A stretch of 5,339 nucleotides of DNA from Spirochaetaceae bacterium. Lineage in GTDB: Bacteria; Spirochaetota; Spirochaetia; Treponematales; Treponemataceae. Both the position numbers and the translations under genes were made by a program. Positions 1 to 5,339 of the stretch are shown in pieces; position 1 is the stretch's first letter, and each line of letters starts with the position of its first letter. The notes beneath the pieces are model-generated. The model was not told the DNA's origin. It did not search any database and saw nothing but the letters and a program-made list of their open reading frames with translations. The stretch is taken from contig JAFNZQ010000062.1 in NCBI GenBank assembly GCA_017382775.1, positions 1 to 5,339 of the forward strand. Direction: 5' to 3'.

Positions 1-156
1 CATTCGGTTTGTATGCGTATCCAAGGGGTTTTCCGTACTAATTTCCTTGTCTTGATTTATTTTGAAAACACCTTCATTTTCCACGATGACTTTTTTCTCT
101 TCCGGTGGGGCGTTTAAAAATTTATTTGCACGAAATAAAAGTCCGGATTTACGCAT
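1..156 (-). CDS. Partial gene of unknown function (5' end only, 52 codons visible)
   Basis: An open frame starts at ATG 156-154 and runs without a stop to the left edge of the window, so only the N-terminal 52 residues are visible. It begins MRKSGLLFRANKFLNA and continues with a charged, lysine- and glutamate-rich stretch (PPEEKKVIVENEGVF, then NQDKEISTENP). I see no signal peptide or membrane segment, so the visible part looks cytoplasmic. The start lies two bases after the TAA stop of the membrane-protein gene, and a GGGG run eight bases upstream of the ATG could serve as a weak ribosome binding site. This spacing is typical of a gene co-transcribed and perhaps translationally coupled with its upstream neighbour, so the two products may work together. 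I do not recognise the family. The codon use resembles the neighbouring genes, which supports real coding, but the visible piece is too short to be certain. Confidence 0.72.
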   Translation of the reverse strand, partial: MRKSGLLFRANKFLNAPPEEKKVIVENEGVFKINQDKEISTENPLDTHTNRM

Positions 157-158
157 AT

Positions 159-2111
159 TTACAACCCCGTTTCCATGGAAACATCAAAATTAAAATTATT
201 TTCCTCGTCCGGGAAGCTTTCATCACCTGCGACCTCGGCTTCATCACCTGTGACCTCGGGTTCATCACCTGCGGCCTCGGCTTCATCACCTGCAACCTCG
301 GTTTCATCACCTGCAACCTCGGTTTCATCACCTGCGACCTCGGTTTCATCATCGGAAGACTGATCGCTGTTAACCAGCAGGCTACCGATGATGCTGGGCA
401 CAATGTCGTCCACCAAGAATGGATTATGCACCACATTGGCTTCATCCAGTTCGGCAAAAAATTCGGCAAACTGGGAAAATTTTTCTCTGTTCAAATTTTC
501 CAGGTTGATGCCCATTCCCTCGGAAAACGGATCCTGCTCTGTGGGTGCACACACCTCTTGCAACTTTTTAGGTAATCGTATTTCATCGTCAAGGCCTTTG
601 TAGCCGGTATCAAACACAATAACCGGATCCGCCGGTTTCGGAGGTTCCTCAACGGTTTCCGCTGTATCCTCCACCGAAATTTCTTCCGGCTCATCGTCCA
701 CCGCTTCCACTTCGGCCACCGCTTCTACCTCGTCCAAATCTTCCAAGTCGTCGAACTGGTCGGGAGTGTCTGCGAGAAGTTTTTTCAAATTAAATTGAGT
801 TTTATTAAATAGGTCGGAACCGGGCACTTGACTTAAATCAATGTCCTCGATTTCTTCTATTGCGTGCAATTTTTTCACATTTCCGGTGGGCTTGGGAGCA
901 CTGTTTTCCAGCAAATCGGACAGAGTTTCCCAACTGGCATCGATAAATTCGTTGAGCTCATCACCGTAGCGATCCAACTGTTTTTTCGTTAAATTTCGCT
1001 TCACATGTTTGGAAACATCAAATTTTCGATAGCGAATTTCCTTGGCCAAAATTTCCCAGTTGATATTATTTATGTTATTAAAAAATTCCCGTATAATTTC
1101 CGTTTGCAAATCCAAAATTTCCGATTTCAATTTTACCAAGGGATTCCGTTGAAAATTCAAAATCAAGAAAATCAACAGGTACACGCAAATATAAATGGAC
1201 AGAACCAAGGCGATTCGTGTAGGGGAATCAATTTCAAACACCGAAGAATCGTATAAAATTCCCACATAGCGGTTATTTTGGAAATAGGAAAAAAGCAACC
1301 GTTCTCCGCCAAAACCGTCTGAAATTCCTCCCATGGGAACAGTCCCCCGTCGCCACAAATCGGTGACCGCATTCACTGTTTTTGCACTTCCCACCTCGTT
1401 CACATTAAAAACAAGTCCCTGAATAGGTGTACCGCCCACAGCATCGGTGTAGGAAATCAACCGAACAAAATCGGAAATACCGGAATAACCGGCCAAAGCA
1501 AGGGTTTTACCAAAATCCGCGGCCGATATGTAGAAAAGTGTTGTTCCGTGGTAAATGGAATAATTGTCCTCAAAGGGAAAGGAAAAAATGAATCTGTCGT
1601 GTACGGTGTCGAAAATTATCCGTGGCGAACTTCCATGGGGAGATTCCACAGATGCATAGGGCAAATTAACAATGGAGTCGTAATGGGAAAAGGCCACGGC
1701 TTCGTTGTCCGAACGAATTATGTCGCTGAAAAAGGAACTGAAATGAATGCGTTTTCCGTCCATTCCCACCACGCGGACACCCAAAAAACCGTCTATTTTG
1801 TTTTGCAAGGCCACAATTTGGCGTTGTCTCTCCAATATTTCTTCCGAATTTTGGTCGATGTTCACACAGGATTTCACCGCGGAATTTTTGCAAAACAAGG
1901 ATAAAACATCCATGGTTGAATTGGAATATTCATCGAAGCGACCGTAAATGGCTTTTAAACGGTTATCAATGCGTTCCAACACCGATGGCTGATAAAATTT
2001 AAATTGTATCGCATCAAAAATCGGTTTTGACAAAAACGCAACGAAAACAACCATCAAAGGTATTGTGATGAGAAGAGATATCAATACTTTCTTTTTAACT
2101 GTAAGAACCAT
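159..2111 (-). CDS. Two-pass membrane protein with extracytoplasmic sensor-like domain and acidic repeat tail; function unknown
   Basis: I read this as a 650-residue protein from ATG 2111-2109. Residues about 9-27 form a membrane segment after a KKK cluster (signal anchor). Residues about 28-298 would lie outside the cytoplasmic membrane, and about 299-319 form a second membrane segment followed by QRNP, so the rest is cytoplasmic. A long N-terminal anchor, about 270 outer residues and a second anchor resemble the layout of Cache-type sensors, but I see no definite Cache motif, HAMP, kinase, GGDEF or chemoreceptor signalling domain after it. Residues about 325-400 are charged and probably helical. 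Residues about 419-495 are very acidic, and 588-629 are six heptads of the TEVAGDE type. An upstream TTG at 2156 would add 15 residues, but it coincides with the -35 box of a strong promoter, and a TGA lies two codons before it, so I prefer the ATG. The next gene starts two bases after its stop. It may be a sensor or scaffold; similar proteins are, from memory, found in treponemes. Confidence 0.9.
   Translation of the reverse strand: MVLTVKKKVLISLLITIPLMVVFVAFLSKPIFDAIQFKFYQPSVLERIDNRLKAIYGRFDEYSNSTMDVLSLFCKNSAVKSCVNIDQNSEEILERQRQIVALQNKIDGFLGVRVVGMDGKRIHFSSFFSDIIRSDNEAVAFSHYDSIVNLPYASVESPHGSSPRIIFDTVHDRFIFSFPFEDNYSIYHGTTLFYISAADFGKTLALAGYSGISDFVRLISYTDAVGGTPIQGLVFNVNEVGSAKTVNAVTDLWRRGTVPMGGISDGFGGERLLFSYFQNNRYVGILYDSSVFEIDSPTRIALVLSIYICVYLLIFLILNFQRNPLVKLKSEILDLQTEIIREFFNNINNINWEILAKEIRYRKFDVSKHVKRNLTKKQLDRYGDELNEFIDASWETLSDLLENSAPKPTGNVKKLHAIEEIEDIDLSQVPGSDLFNKTQFNLKKLLADTPDQFDDLEDLDEVEAVAEVEAVDDEPEEISVEDTAETVEEPPKPADPVIVFDTGYKGLDDEIRLPKKLQEVCAPTEQDPFSEGMGINLENLNREKFSQFAEFFAELDEANVVHNPFLVDDIVPSIIGSLLVNSDQSSDDETEVAGDETEVAGDETEVAGDEAEAAGDEPEVTGDEAEVAGDESFPDEENNFNFDVSMETGL
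219..352 (-). repeat. 21-bp tandem repeat, six full copies plus a partial one, coding acidic heptads
   Basis: Six consecutive 21-base units run at 219-239, 240-260, 261-281, 282-302, 303-323 and 324-344, followed by an 8-base remnant at 345-352. On the plus strand each begins TTCATCACCTG. The copies at 282-302 and 303-323 are identical, and 324-344 differs from them by one base. In the coding strand, 5' to 3', they translate as TEVAGDE three times, then AEAAGDE, PEVTGDE and AEVAGDE. Most variation falls at the first residue of the heptad (T, A or P). Because the unit is a multiple of three, gain or loss of copies keeps the reading frame. The similarity of the first three heptads suggests recent duplication by replication slippage. 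Confidence 0.97.
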
Positions 2112-2156
2112 CCCACTACTCAGTAATATTCTATCATAAATTCTTTTTTTTGTCAA
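2109..2156 (-). promoter_or_regulatory. Strong sigma70-type promoter with extended -10 for the membrane-protein operon
   Basis: Reading the minus strand, TTGACA (2156-2151) matches the -35 consensus exactly. After exactly 17 bases comes TAGAAT (2133-2128), five of six matches to the -10 consensus. TGA directly before it gives the TGn extended -10 element. Transcription would begin near 2120-2122, about 10 bases before the ATG at 2111. The leader would therefore be very short, with only a weak purine-rich stretch (GAGTAGTGGG) in front of the start. The promoter lies between radC and the membrane-protein gene and points into the latter. It gives the membrane protein and the following gene expression independent of the ddl-murD-radC run. 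Confidence 0.75.
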
Positions 2157-2193
2157 GTCTCAAGGATGGATTACACAGATAAAATTTCCGATT

Positions 2194-2898
2194 TTAGGGA
2201 TTTTTCGGCAAGGTTTCGTTTTCCAAAAAACTGTAATAATCATCCCGAGTGATTATTATGTGGTCCAAAAGGGGAATTCCGATTATGGAGCCGGCCTTGC
2301 TTATGCGTTCCGTGAGGTGAATGTCTTCGCAGGATGGTTCCGGTGTGCCGGAAGGATGGTTGTGGCAGATAATTATTGCGGCACTGCGGGCTTCAATGGC
2401 ATCGTGAAAAACTTCCCTTGGATCCACAATGCAGCGATTTACGGTCCCCACACCCACAACCGCAATTTTTTGTATGGCATGGGCTCCGTTCAGTAAAATT
2501 GATAAAAAATATTCCTTTGGTTCCAAGGAATAATGGCGTACAAAGGGAAGCACATCGCCGGGGTAATTGATGAATTGTCCGTGGGGATTTGCAAATCGCC
2601 TGCCCAATTCCAAAGCCGCGGCCACAATAATGGCCTTTGTTTGACCAATTCCGTCAATTTGTTGGAGAAAATCGGCAACATTTCCGTCGGGGTTGGAAAT
2701 TATGGCCCTAACCGCCGTTTTTGCCAATTTTTGCACAGGATTTTTTGCAGTTCCACAGCCTAAAAGCAACATCAGCAGTTCATAGGTACTGGCGCATTCA
2801 ATTCCGTAGCGTAAAACATTTTCCCGCACATTGGGCTTTTTTTGAGAAAATTGATTCGTTAAATTTTCCACCAAAGAATGATTGTAATTTTTGTTCAC
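2194..2898 (-). CDS. radC: RadC family JAMM/MPN-domain protein
   Basis: This is a 234-residue protein of normal RadC length with both family parts. The N-terminal part (about 24-102) has RENVLRYG, the ELLMLLLG stretch at 40-47, and a helix-hairpin-helix-like IDGIGQTKA with GRR at 99-101. The C-terminal JAMM/MPN part (about 112-228) has GTVN, DPREVFHDAIEA, and the metal motif HNHPSG with His179, His181 and Asp192 in intact H-x-H-x10-D spacing, then LLDHIII. The JAMM fold normally binds zinc. The family is named for DNA repair, but its biochemical role remains unsettled, so the function is inferred from the name only. It is a housekeeping-type copy, with no phage or plasmid genes around it. The start is GTG 2898, with an in-frame TAG three codons upstream and no good ribosome binding site; TTG 2874 or GTG 2871 are alternatives that keep the domain whole. 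It follows murD by 61 bases without a visible terminator and may belong to the same transcript. Confidence 0.95.
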   Translation of the reverse strand: MNKNYNHSLVENLTNQFSQKKPNVRENVLRYGIECASTYELLMLLLGCGTAKNPVQKLAKTAVRAIISNPDGNVADFLQQIDGIGQTKAIIVAAALELGRRFANPHGQFINYPGDVLPFVRHYSLEPKEYFLSILLNGAHAIQKIAVVGVGTVNRCIVDPREVFHDAIEARSAAIIICHNHPSGTPEPSCEDIHLTERISKAGSIIGIPLLDHIIITRDDYYSFLENETLPKNP

Positions 2899-2959
2899 AT
2901 ATAACTATATGGAAGAAAAAGGCAAAAAATCCATTTTTCGGAAAAGAAAATCTATTCCG
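2899..2959 (-). other. murD-radC intergenic gap, 61 bases, no clear signals
   Basis: The gap is very A+T-rich with runs of T and A. I find no GC-rich hairpin followed by a T run, no paired -35/-10 boxes and no good ribosome binding site for radC. The sequence directly before the radC GTG is TAGTTATAT, and an out-of-frame ATG-TGA overlaps that GTG. Read-through from murD into radC is therefore the simplest reading, but the RNA could still end or start here with signals too weak to see. Confidence 0.5.
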
Positions 2960-4429
2960 TCACCTCGTTTTTTTGGAAAACTCCTTTTCCACCGCCGATT
3001 TGAATTCCCTTCCTCGATGAAACTCGTTGTTGAACATTCCAAAGGAAGTACAGGCAGGAGAAAAAACCACGGGAAGCGGTTGGGTAAATCCATCCAAAAA
3101 AATGTGCAAATCATGCAACAAGGATTGTAAATCCGAATATTCCGAAAACTCATTCCCACCTGTTTCCACGGTTAAAGCCTTTATTTTGTCGGTTCCGCTT
3201 CCTTTCAAAAAGTAAACTTTTTCGCACCTTTTCAAAGCGGGTATTAAAGGTCCAAATTGGGAATTTTTATCCGTTCCACCGGCAATCAGAACAATTTTCG
3301 GAAAGGCTTCAATGGCGGCCAAGGTTGCTTCCGGCACAGTGGCAGCGGAATCGTTAAAAAACTCAAAGCCAATTCCGGAAGAATTTTCGTATTTGAAAAA
3401 ATATTCCAACCGATGTTCAATTCCCGTATATTGGGCGAGAATTTTGCATATTTGCGAAGACGGAACCCGAAAAATTTTCAGCACCAAGGCAGCCGCCAAG
3501 AGATTTTGCCTATTGTGGGTGCCTTTCACAAGAAGGTCATCATTGAAACAGGTCTCTTCCCCTTGATGAAACCGGATGCATCCCCGATTTCCCCGCAAAA
3601 AGGCACCATCATCACCGGTATCTTCCCCACCGTACTTTAAAACCACGGCCTTTGTTTCCGCCGCGAAGTCTCGAGCATAATTTCCGTCATCAAAAATTAG
3701 GGTAAAATCCCCTTTGTCCTGCTCGGCGTAAATCAGTTTTTTGTCCGCAACGTAACTTTCCATTCCGTCATACCAATTTTGATGGTCGCGGATAATTTTC
3801 GTCAAAACCGAAATTTTCGGTTTCAAAAGTTTTCGTCCACGCAAATCCGCCAGTTGCCAGCTGGAAAGTTCCAGCACCACGGGGGTGTTTTCATCAGTTT
3901 CATGCAGAAATGACAGCGGGCTTACAGTGATGTTTCCTCCCAAAAAGGTTTTGAATCCGGCGGCGTTCAAAGCAAAGGCAATTCCTCCTGCGGTGAAGGA
4001 TTTTCCCTTGCTTCCGGAAAGGGCAATGATGGGGGAATTGCAAAATCGTAAAAAAATCGAAATATCACTTTCGATGGGAATTCCCTGTTCGTGGGCGGCT
4101 TGCAAAAATTGATTTTTGGAAAAATTTACCACAGGATTTTTCACAACGCAATCCGCCGAGGTAAAATCTTCCATAAAATGATTTCCCAAGTGGAAAATAA
4201 CATTTTCCTTGGGAATTGAGGGATCGGAAAGGATTTTTTCCACCGATGGAGTCAATTCCTCCCGAGTTTTCATGTCCGTCACCGTAACCTTTCCACCATG
4301 TCGGGCAAAAAACCTCACAGTTTCCAAGCCGCCGCCGTTAAGGCCCAATCCCATTACGGTGATTTTTTTTCCGGAAATGTCGCTCAATGAGGCAAAGGGG
4401 CTTTCGTGGGTATAGGAATGTGCCATCAT
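2960..4429 (-). CDS. murD: UDP-N-acetylmuramoyl-L-alanine--glutamate ligase (MurD), spirochaete-like variant
   Basis: This cytoplasmic ATP-dependent ligase joins glutamate (normally D-Glu) to UDP-MurNAc-L-Ala in peptidoglycan precursor synthesis. The 489 residues are slightly longer than the usual 440-460. A Rossmann-like N-terminal domain starts with VMGLGLNGGG (25-34). The central ATPase domain has P-loop GSKGKS (139-144), GGN (164-166), ELSSWQL (187-193), DHQNWY (215-220) and VADKK, whose Lys230 matches the carbamylated lysine of E. coli MurD. HN..N at 305-309 and EHR at 338-340 follow. The C-terminal domain has NDSAAT (359-364), GGTDK (384-388) and SPACTSFGMF (457-466). The residues invariant in Mur ligases appear as Lys143, Glu187, His216, Asn306, Asn309, Arg340 and Asp360. 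Two positions differ from the E. coli type: Lys141 for Asn in the P-loop, and Ala362 where E. coli has Lys in DSKAT. I assign MurD with confidence, but glutamate stereospecificity cannot be proved from sequence. The start overlaps the ddl stop; ATG 4426 is an equally possible start. Confidence 0.95.
   Translation of the reverse strand: MMAHSYTHESPFASLSDISGKKITVMGLGLNGGGLETVRFFARHGGKVTVTDMKTREELTPSVEKILSDPSIPKENVIFHLGNHFMEDFTSADCVVKNPVVNFSKNQFLQAAHEQGIPIESDISIFLRFCNSPIIALSGSKGKSFTAGGIAFALNAAGFKTFLGGNITVSPLSFLHETDENTPVVLELSSWQLADLRGRKLLKPKISVLTKIIRDHQNWYDGMESYVADKKLIYAEQDKGDFTLIFDDGNYARDFAAETKAVVLKYGGEDTGDDGAFLRGNRGCIRFHQGEETCFNDDLLVKGTHNRQNLLAAALVLKIFRVPSSQICKILAQYTGIEHRLEYFFKYENSSGIGFEFFNDSAATVPEATLAAIEAFPKIVLIAGGTDKNSQFGPLIPALKRCEKVYFLKGSGTDKIKALTVETGGNEFSEYSDLQSLLHDLHIFLDGFTQPLPVVFSPACTSFGMFNNEFHRGREFKSAVEKEFSKKTR
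4426..4429 (-). other. ddl stop / murD start overlap (ATGA)
   Basis: The murD start ATG and the ddl stop TGA share the tetranucleotide ATGA. No strong Shine-Dalgarno sequence lies before the murD start, so murD translation probably depends on ribosomes finishing ddl. This would keep the two precursor-synthesis enzymes in a fixed ratio. A second ATG follows immediately in frame. Confidence 0.85.
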
Positions 4430-5339
4430 TTTGTGGTTTTCAATATTCCGCGGGCATTAAACCGCTGAATTGCCAAATCCAACAAGGTGTCGATTAAATC
4501 GGGATAAGAAATGCCGCCGGCAATGCACATTTTCGGATACATACTTATGGATGTAAAACCGGGTAGCGTGTTGACTTCATTGAGATAAAGGCCGCTGTCG
4601 GCTTTACTCACGAAAAAGTCCACACGGGAAAGTCCGGTTAGTTCCAGGGCCTTGTAGGCCTTTGCTGCAATTTCGCATATCACCTTTTCGGTTTTTTCCT
4701 CTAAATTCGCGGGAATTTGCAAAGCTGCCCCATTGGGATCCGTATATTTCGCATCATAATCGTAAAATTCATGGGAGGGAATTATCTCACCCGGGCGGAA
4801 GACAGTTACTTCATCGTTTCCCAAAACCGCACATTCGATTTCCCTGGCAGGAATAAATTGCTCAATTAAGATTTTTTCATCGTACTCAAAGGCTTTTTCC
4901 ATCATTTTAAGTAATTCGTCTGTATTGTTGACCTTGTTCGCTCCCACGGAACTACCGGCGGAACAGGGTTTTACAAAAACCGGATAGCCGAATTTGTCTT
5001 CACACTCACGGGAAAATCGGGGGAAAAAGCCATCTTTCAAAAAGTCAACCTTTCTGACGCAAAACCAAGGAACCACAGGAAGGTTGTTTTCCACCCAAAT
5101 TTTCTTGGTCATTTCCTTGTCGAAACTTACGGCACTGGCCAAGATTCCGCCACCCACATAGGGAATTTCCGCAGTTTCCAAAAGGCCTTGAACGGCTCCG
5201 TCTTCACCAAACTGTCCGTGAAGAACCGGAAAAACCACCCGGCAGTCAATTTTTTTGCCGGATGCGAAAAGTCCCTTGGAAGGTTCAACGGAAACGGGAT
5301 TTTCCCGAACTATTTCCAATGAATCAATTTTTCCCGAAC
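4426..5339 (-). CDS. ddl: D-alanine--D-alanine ligase, 5' end outside the window
   Basis: This ATP-grasp enzyme joins two D-alanines with ATP to make the D-Ala-D-Ala end of the peptidoglycan precursor, in the cytoplasm. The frame is open to the window edge and 303 residues are visible. The N-terminal GGxSxEHxVS-type motif of the family is missing, so the true start is probably about 60-90 codons further upstream; the TTG at 5319 is an internal leucine codon. Numbered from the first complete codon (5337), signature HGQFGEDGAVQG is at 40-51, AGSSVG at 127-132, FYDYDAKY at 191-198, GLSRVDFF at 235-242, and NEVNTLPGF at 253-261. Tyr198 in the omega-loop position matches Tyr216 of E. coli DdlB, the residue associated with D-Ala-D-Ala rather than D-Ala-D-lactate synthesis. 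The spacing and the YVGGGILASAVSFDKEMTKK stretch resemble the longer DdlA-like group. The C-terminus (RFNARGILKTTK) is a short basic tail. It overlaps murD by four bases, as expected for cell-wall genes in one operon. Confidence 0.96.
   Translation of the reverse strand, partial: SGKIDSLEIVRENPVSVEPSKGLFASGKKIDCRVVFPVLHGQFGEDGAVQGLLETAEIPYVGGGILASAVSFDKEMTKKIWVENNLPVVPWFCVRKVDFLKDGFFPRFSRECEDKFGYPVFVKPCSAGSSVGANKVNNTDELLKMMEKAFEYDEKILIEQFIPAREIECAVLGNDEVTVFRPGEIIPSHEFYDYDAKYTDPNGAALQIPANLEEKTEKVICEIAAKAYKALELTGLSRVDFFVSKADSGLYLNEVNTLPGFTSISMYPKMCIAGGISYPDLIDTLLDLAIQRFNARGILKTTK

Noticed and set aside
219..352. Short CRISPR-like array
   Set aside because: The units are directly adjacent with no unique spacers, and they lie in frame inside a coding region.
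105..575. Plus-strand open frames across the repeat tract, coding CDLGFIT- or SSPATSV-like repeats
   Set aside because: A 21-bp repeat keeps phase in every frame, so stop-free shadow frames are expected. The minus-strand frame continues into a long, membrane-protein-like sequence and fits its neighbours.
2188..2208. Inverted repeat CCGA...TCGG at the radC stop as a terminator
   Set aside because: The stem is only four base pairs with a 13-base loop, and no T run follows in the direction of transcription.
2455..2470. Missing catalytic glutamate in RadC (Ala146 where the E. coli protein has Glu)
   Set aside because: As I recall, other chromosomal RadC proteins, such as those of Bacillus, also lack a glutamate here, so it does not indicate inactivation.
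2194..2898. RadC as part of a mobile element or anti-restriction island
   Set aside because: It is full length, has the N-terminal helix-hairpin-helix part of chromosomal copies, and sits next to cell-wall genes with no mobility genes in view.
2920..2940. A+T-only inverted repeat between murD and radC as a terminator
   Set aside because: The possible stem is only A-T pairs with almost no loop, in a region where such matches arise by chance.
2270..5150. Frequent ATTCCG (CGGAAT) hexamers as a possible uptake or recognition sequence
   Set aside because: They fall mostly within coding sequence where GGA glycine and GAA/AAT-type codons are common, lack regular spacing, and are explained by codon use.
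5317..5319. TTG at 5319 as the start of ddl
   Set aside because: The frame is open beyond it to the window edge, and the family's N-terminal motif is missing, so the gene begins outside the window.

Overview
The window is a compact stretch of bacterial chromosome with every gene on the minus strand, so it reads right to left: ddl (5' end cut by the window edge), murD, radC, a large membrane protein of unknown function, and the first 52 codons of a further gene that leaves the window at position 1. Intergenic gaps are 2 to about 80 bases, and no stretch over 300 bases lacks a gene. I see no rRNA, tRNA, insertion sequence, integrase or CRISPR array.

The likely source is a spirochaete, probably Treponema-like. 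The main reason is the form of MurD: its P-loop is GSKGKS, and it carries GGNITVSPL, DHQNWY and SFGMF, which I recall as typical of treponemal MurD. The domain layout of the membrane protein also fits. This placement comes from memory of families and was not tested by a search. Base composition is moderate, leaning to A+T, with no island of different composition apart from the repeat tract.

Right part (about 2194-5339): Ddl makes D-Ala-D-Ala, and MurD adds glutamate to UDP-MurNAc-L-Ala, so both are cytoplasmic steps of peptidoglycan precursor synthesis. Their reading frames overlap by four bases (ATGA), which suggests translational coupling. RadC, a JAMM-domain protein, follows 61 bases later in the same direction with no clear terminator between, and could be co-transcribed.

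Left part (1-2160): a very consensus-like sigma70 promoter (TTGACA, 17 bases, extended TGn-TAGAAT) stands just behind radC and points into the membrane protein. That protein has two membrane segments enclosing about 270 extracytoplasmic residues, a possible sensor domain. Its long acidic cytoplasmic tail contains six perfect-length heptad repeats encoded by a 21-bp tandem array. Two bases after its stop begins another frame, very likely its operon partner, of which only 52 codons are visible. This two-gene unit is the least explained part of the window.
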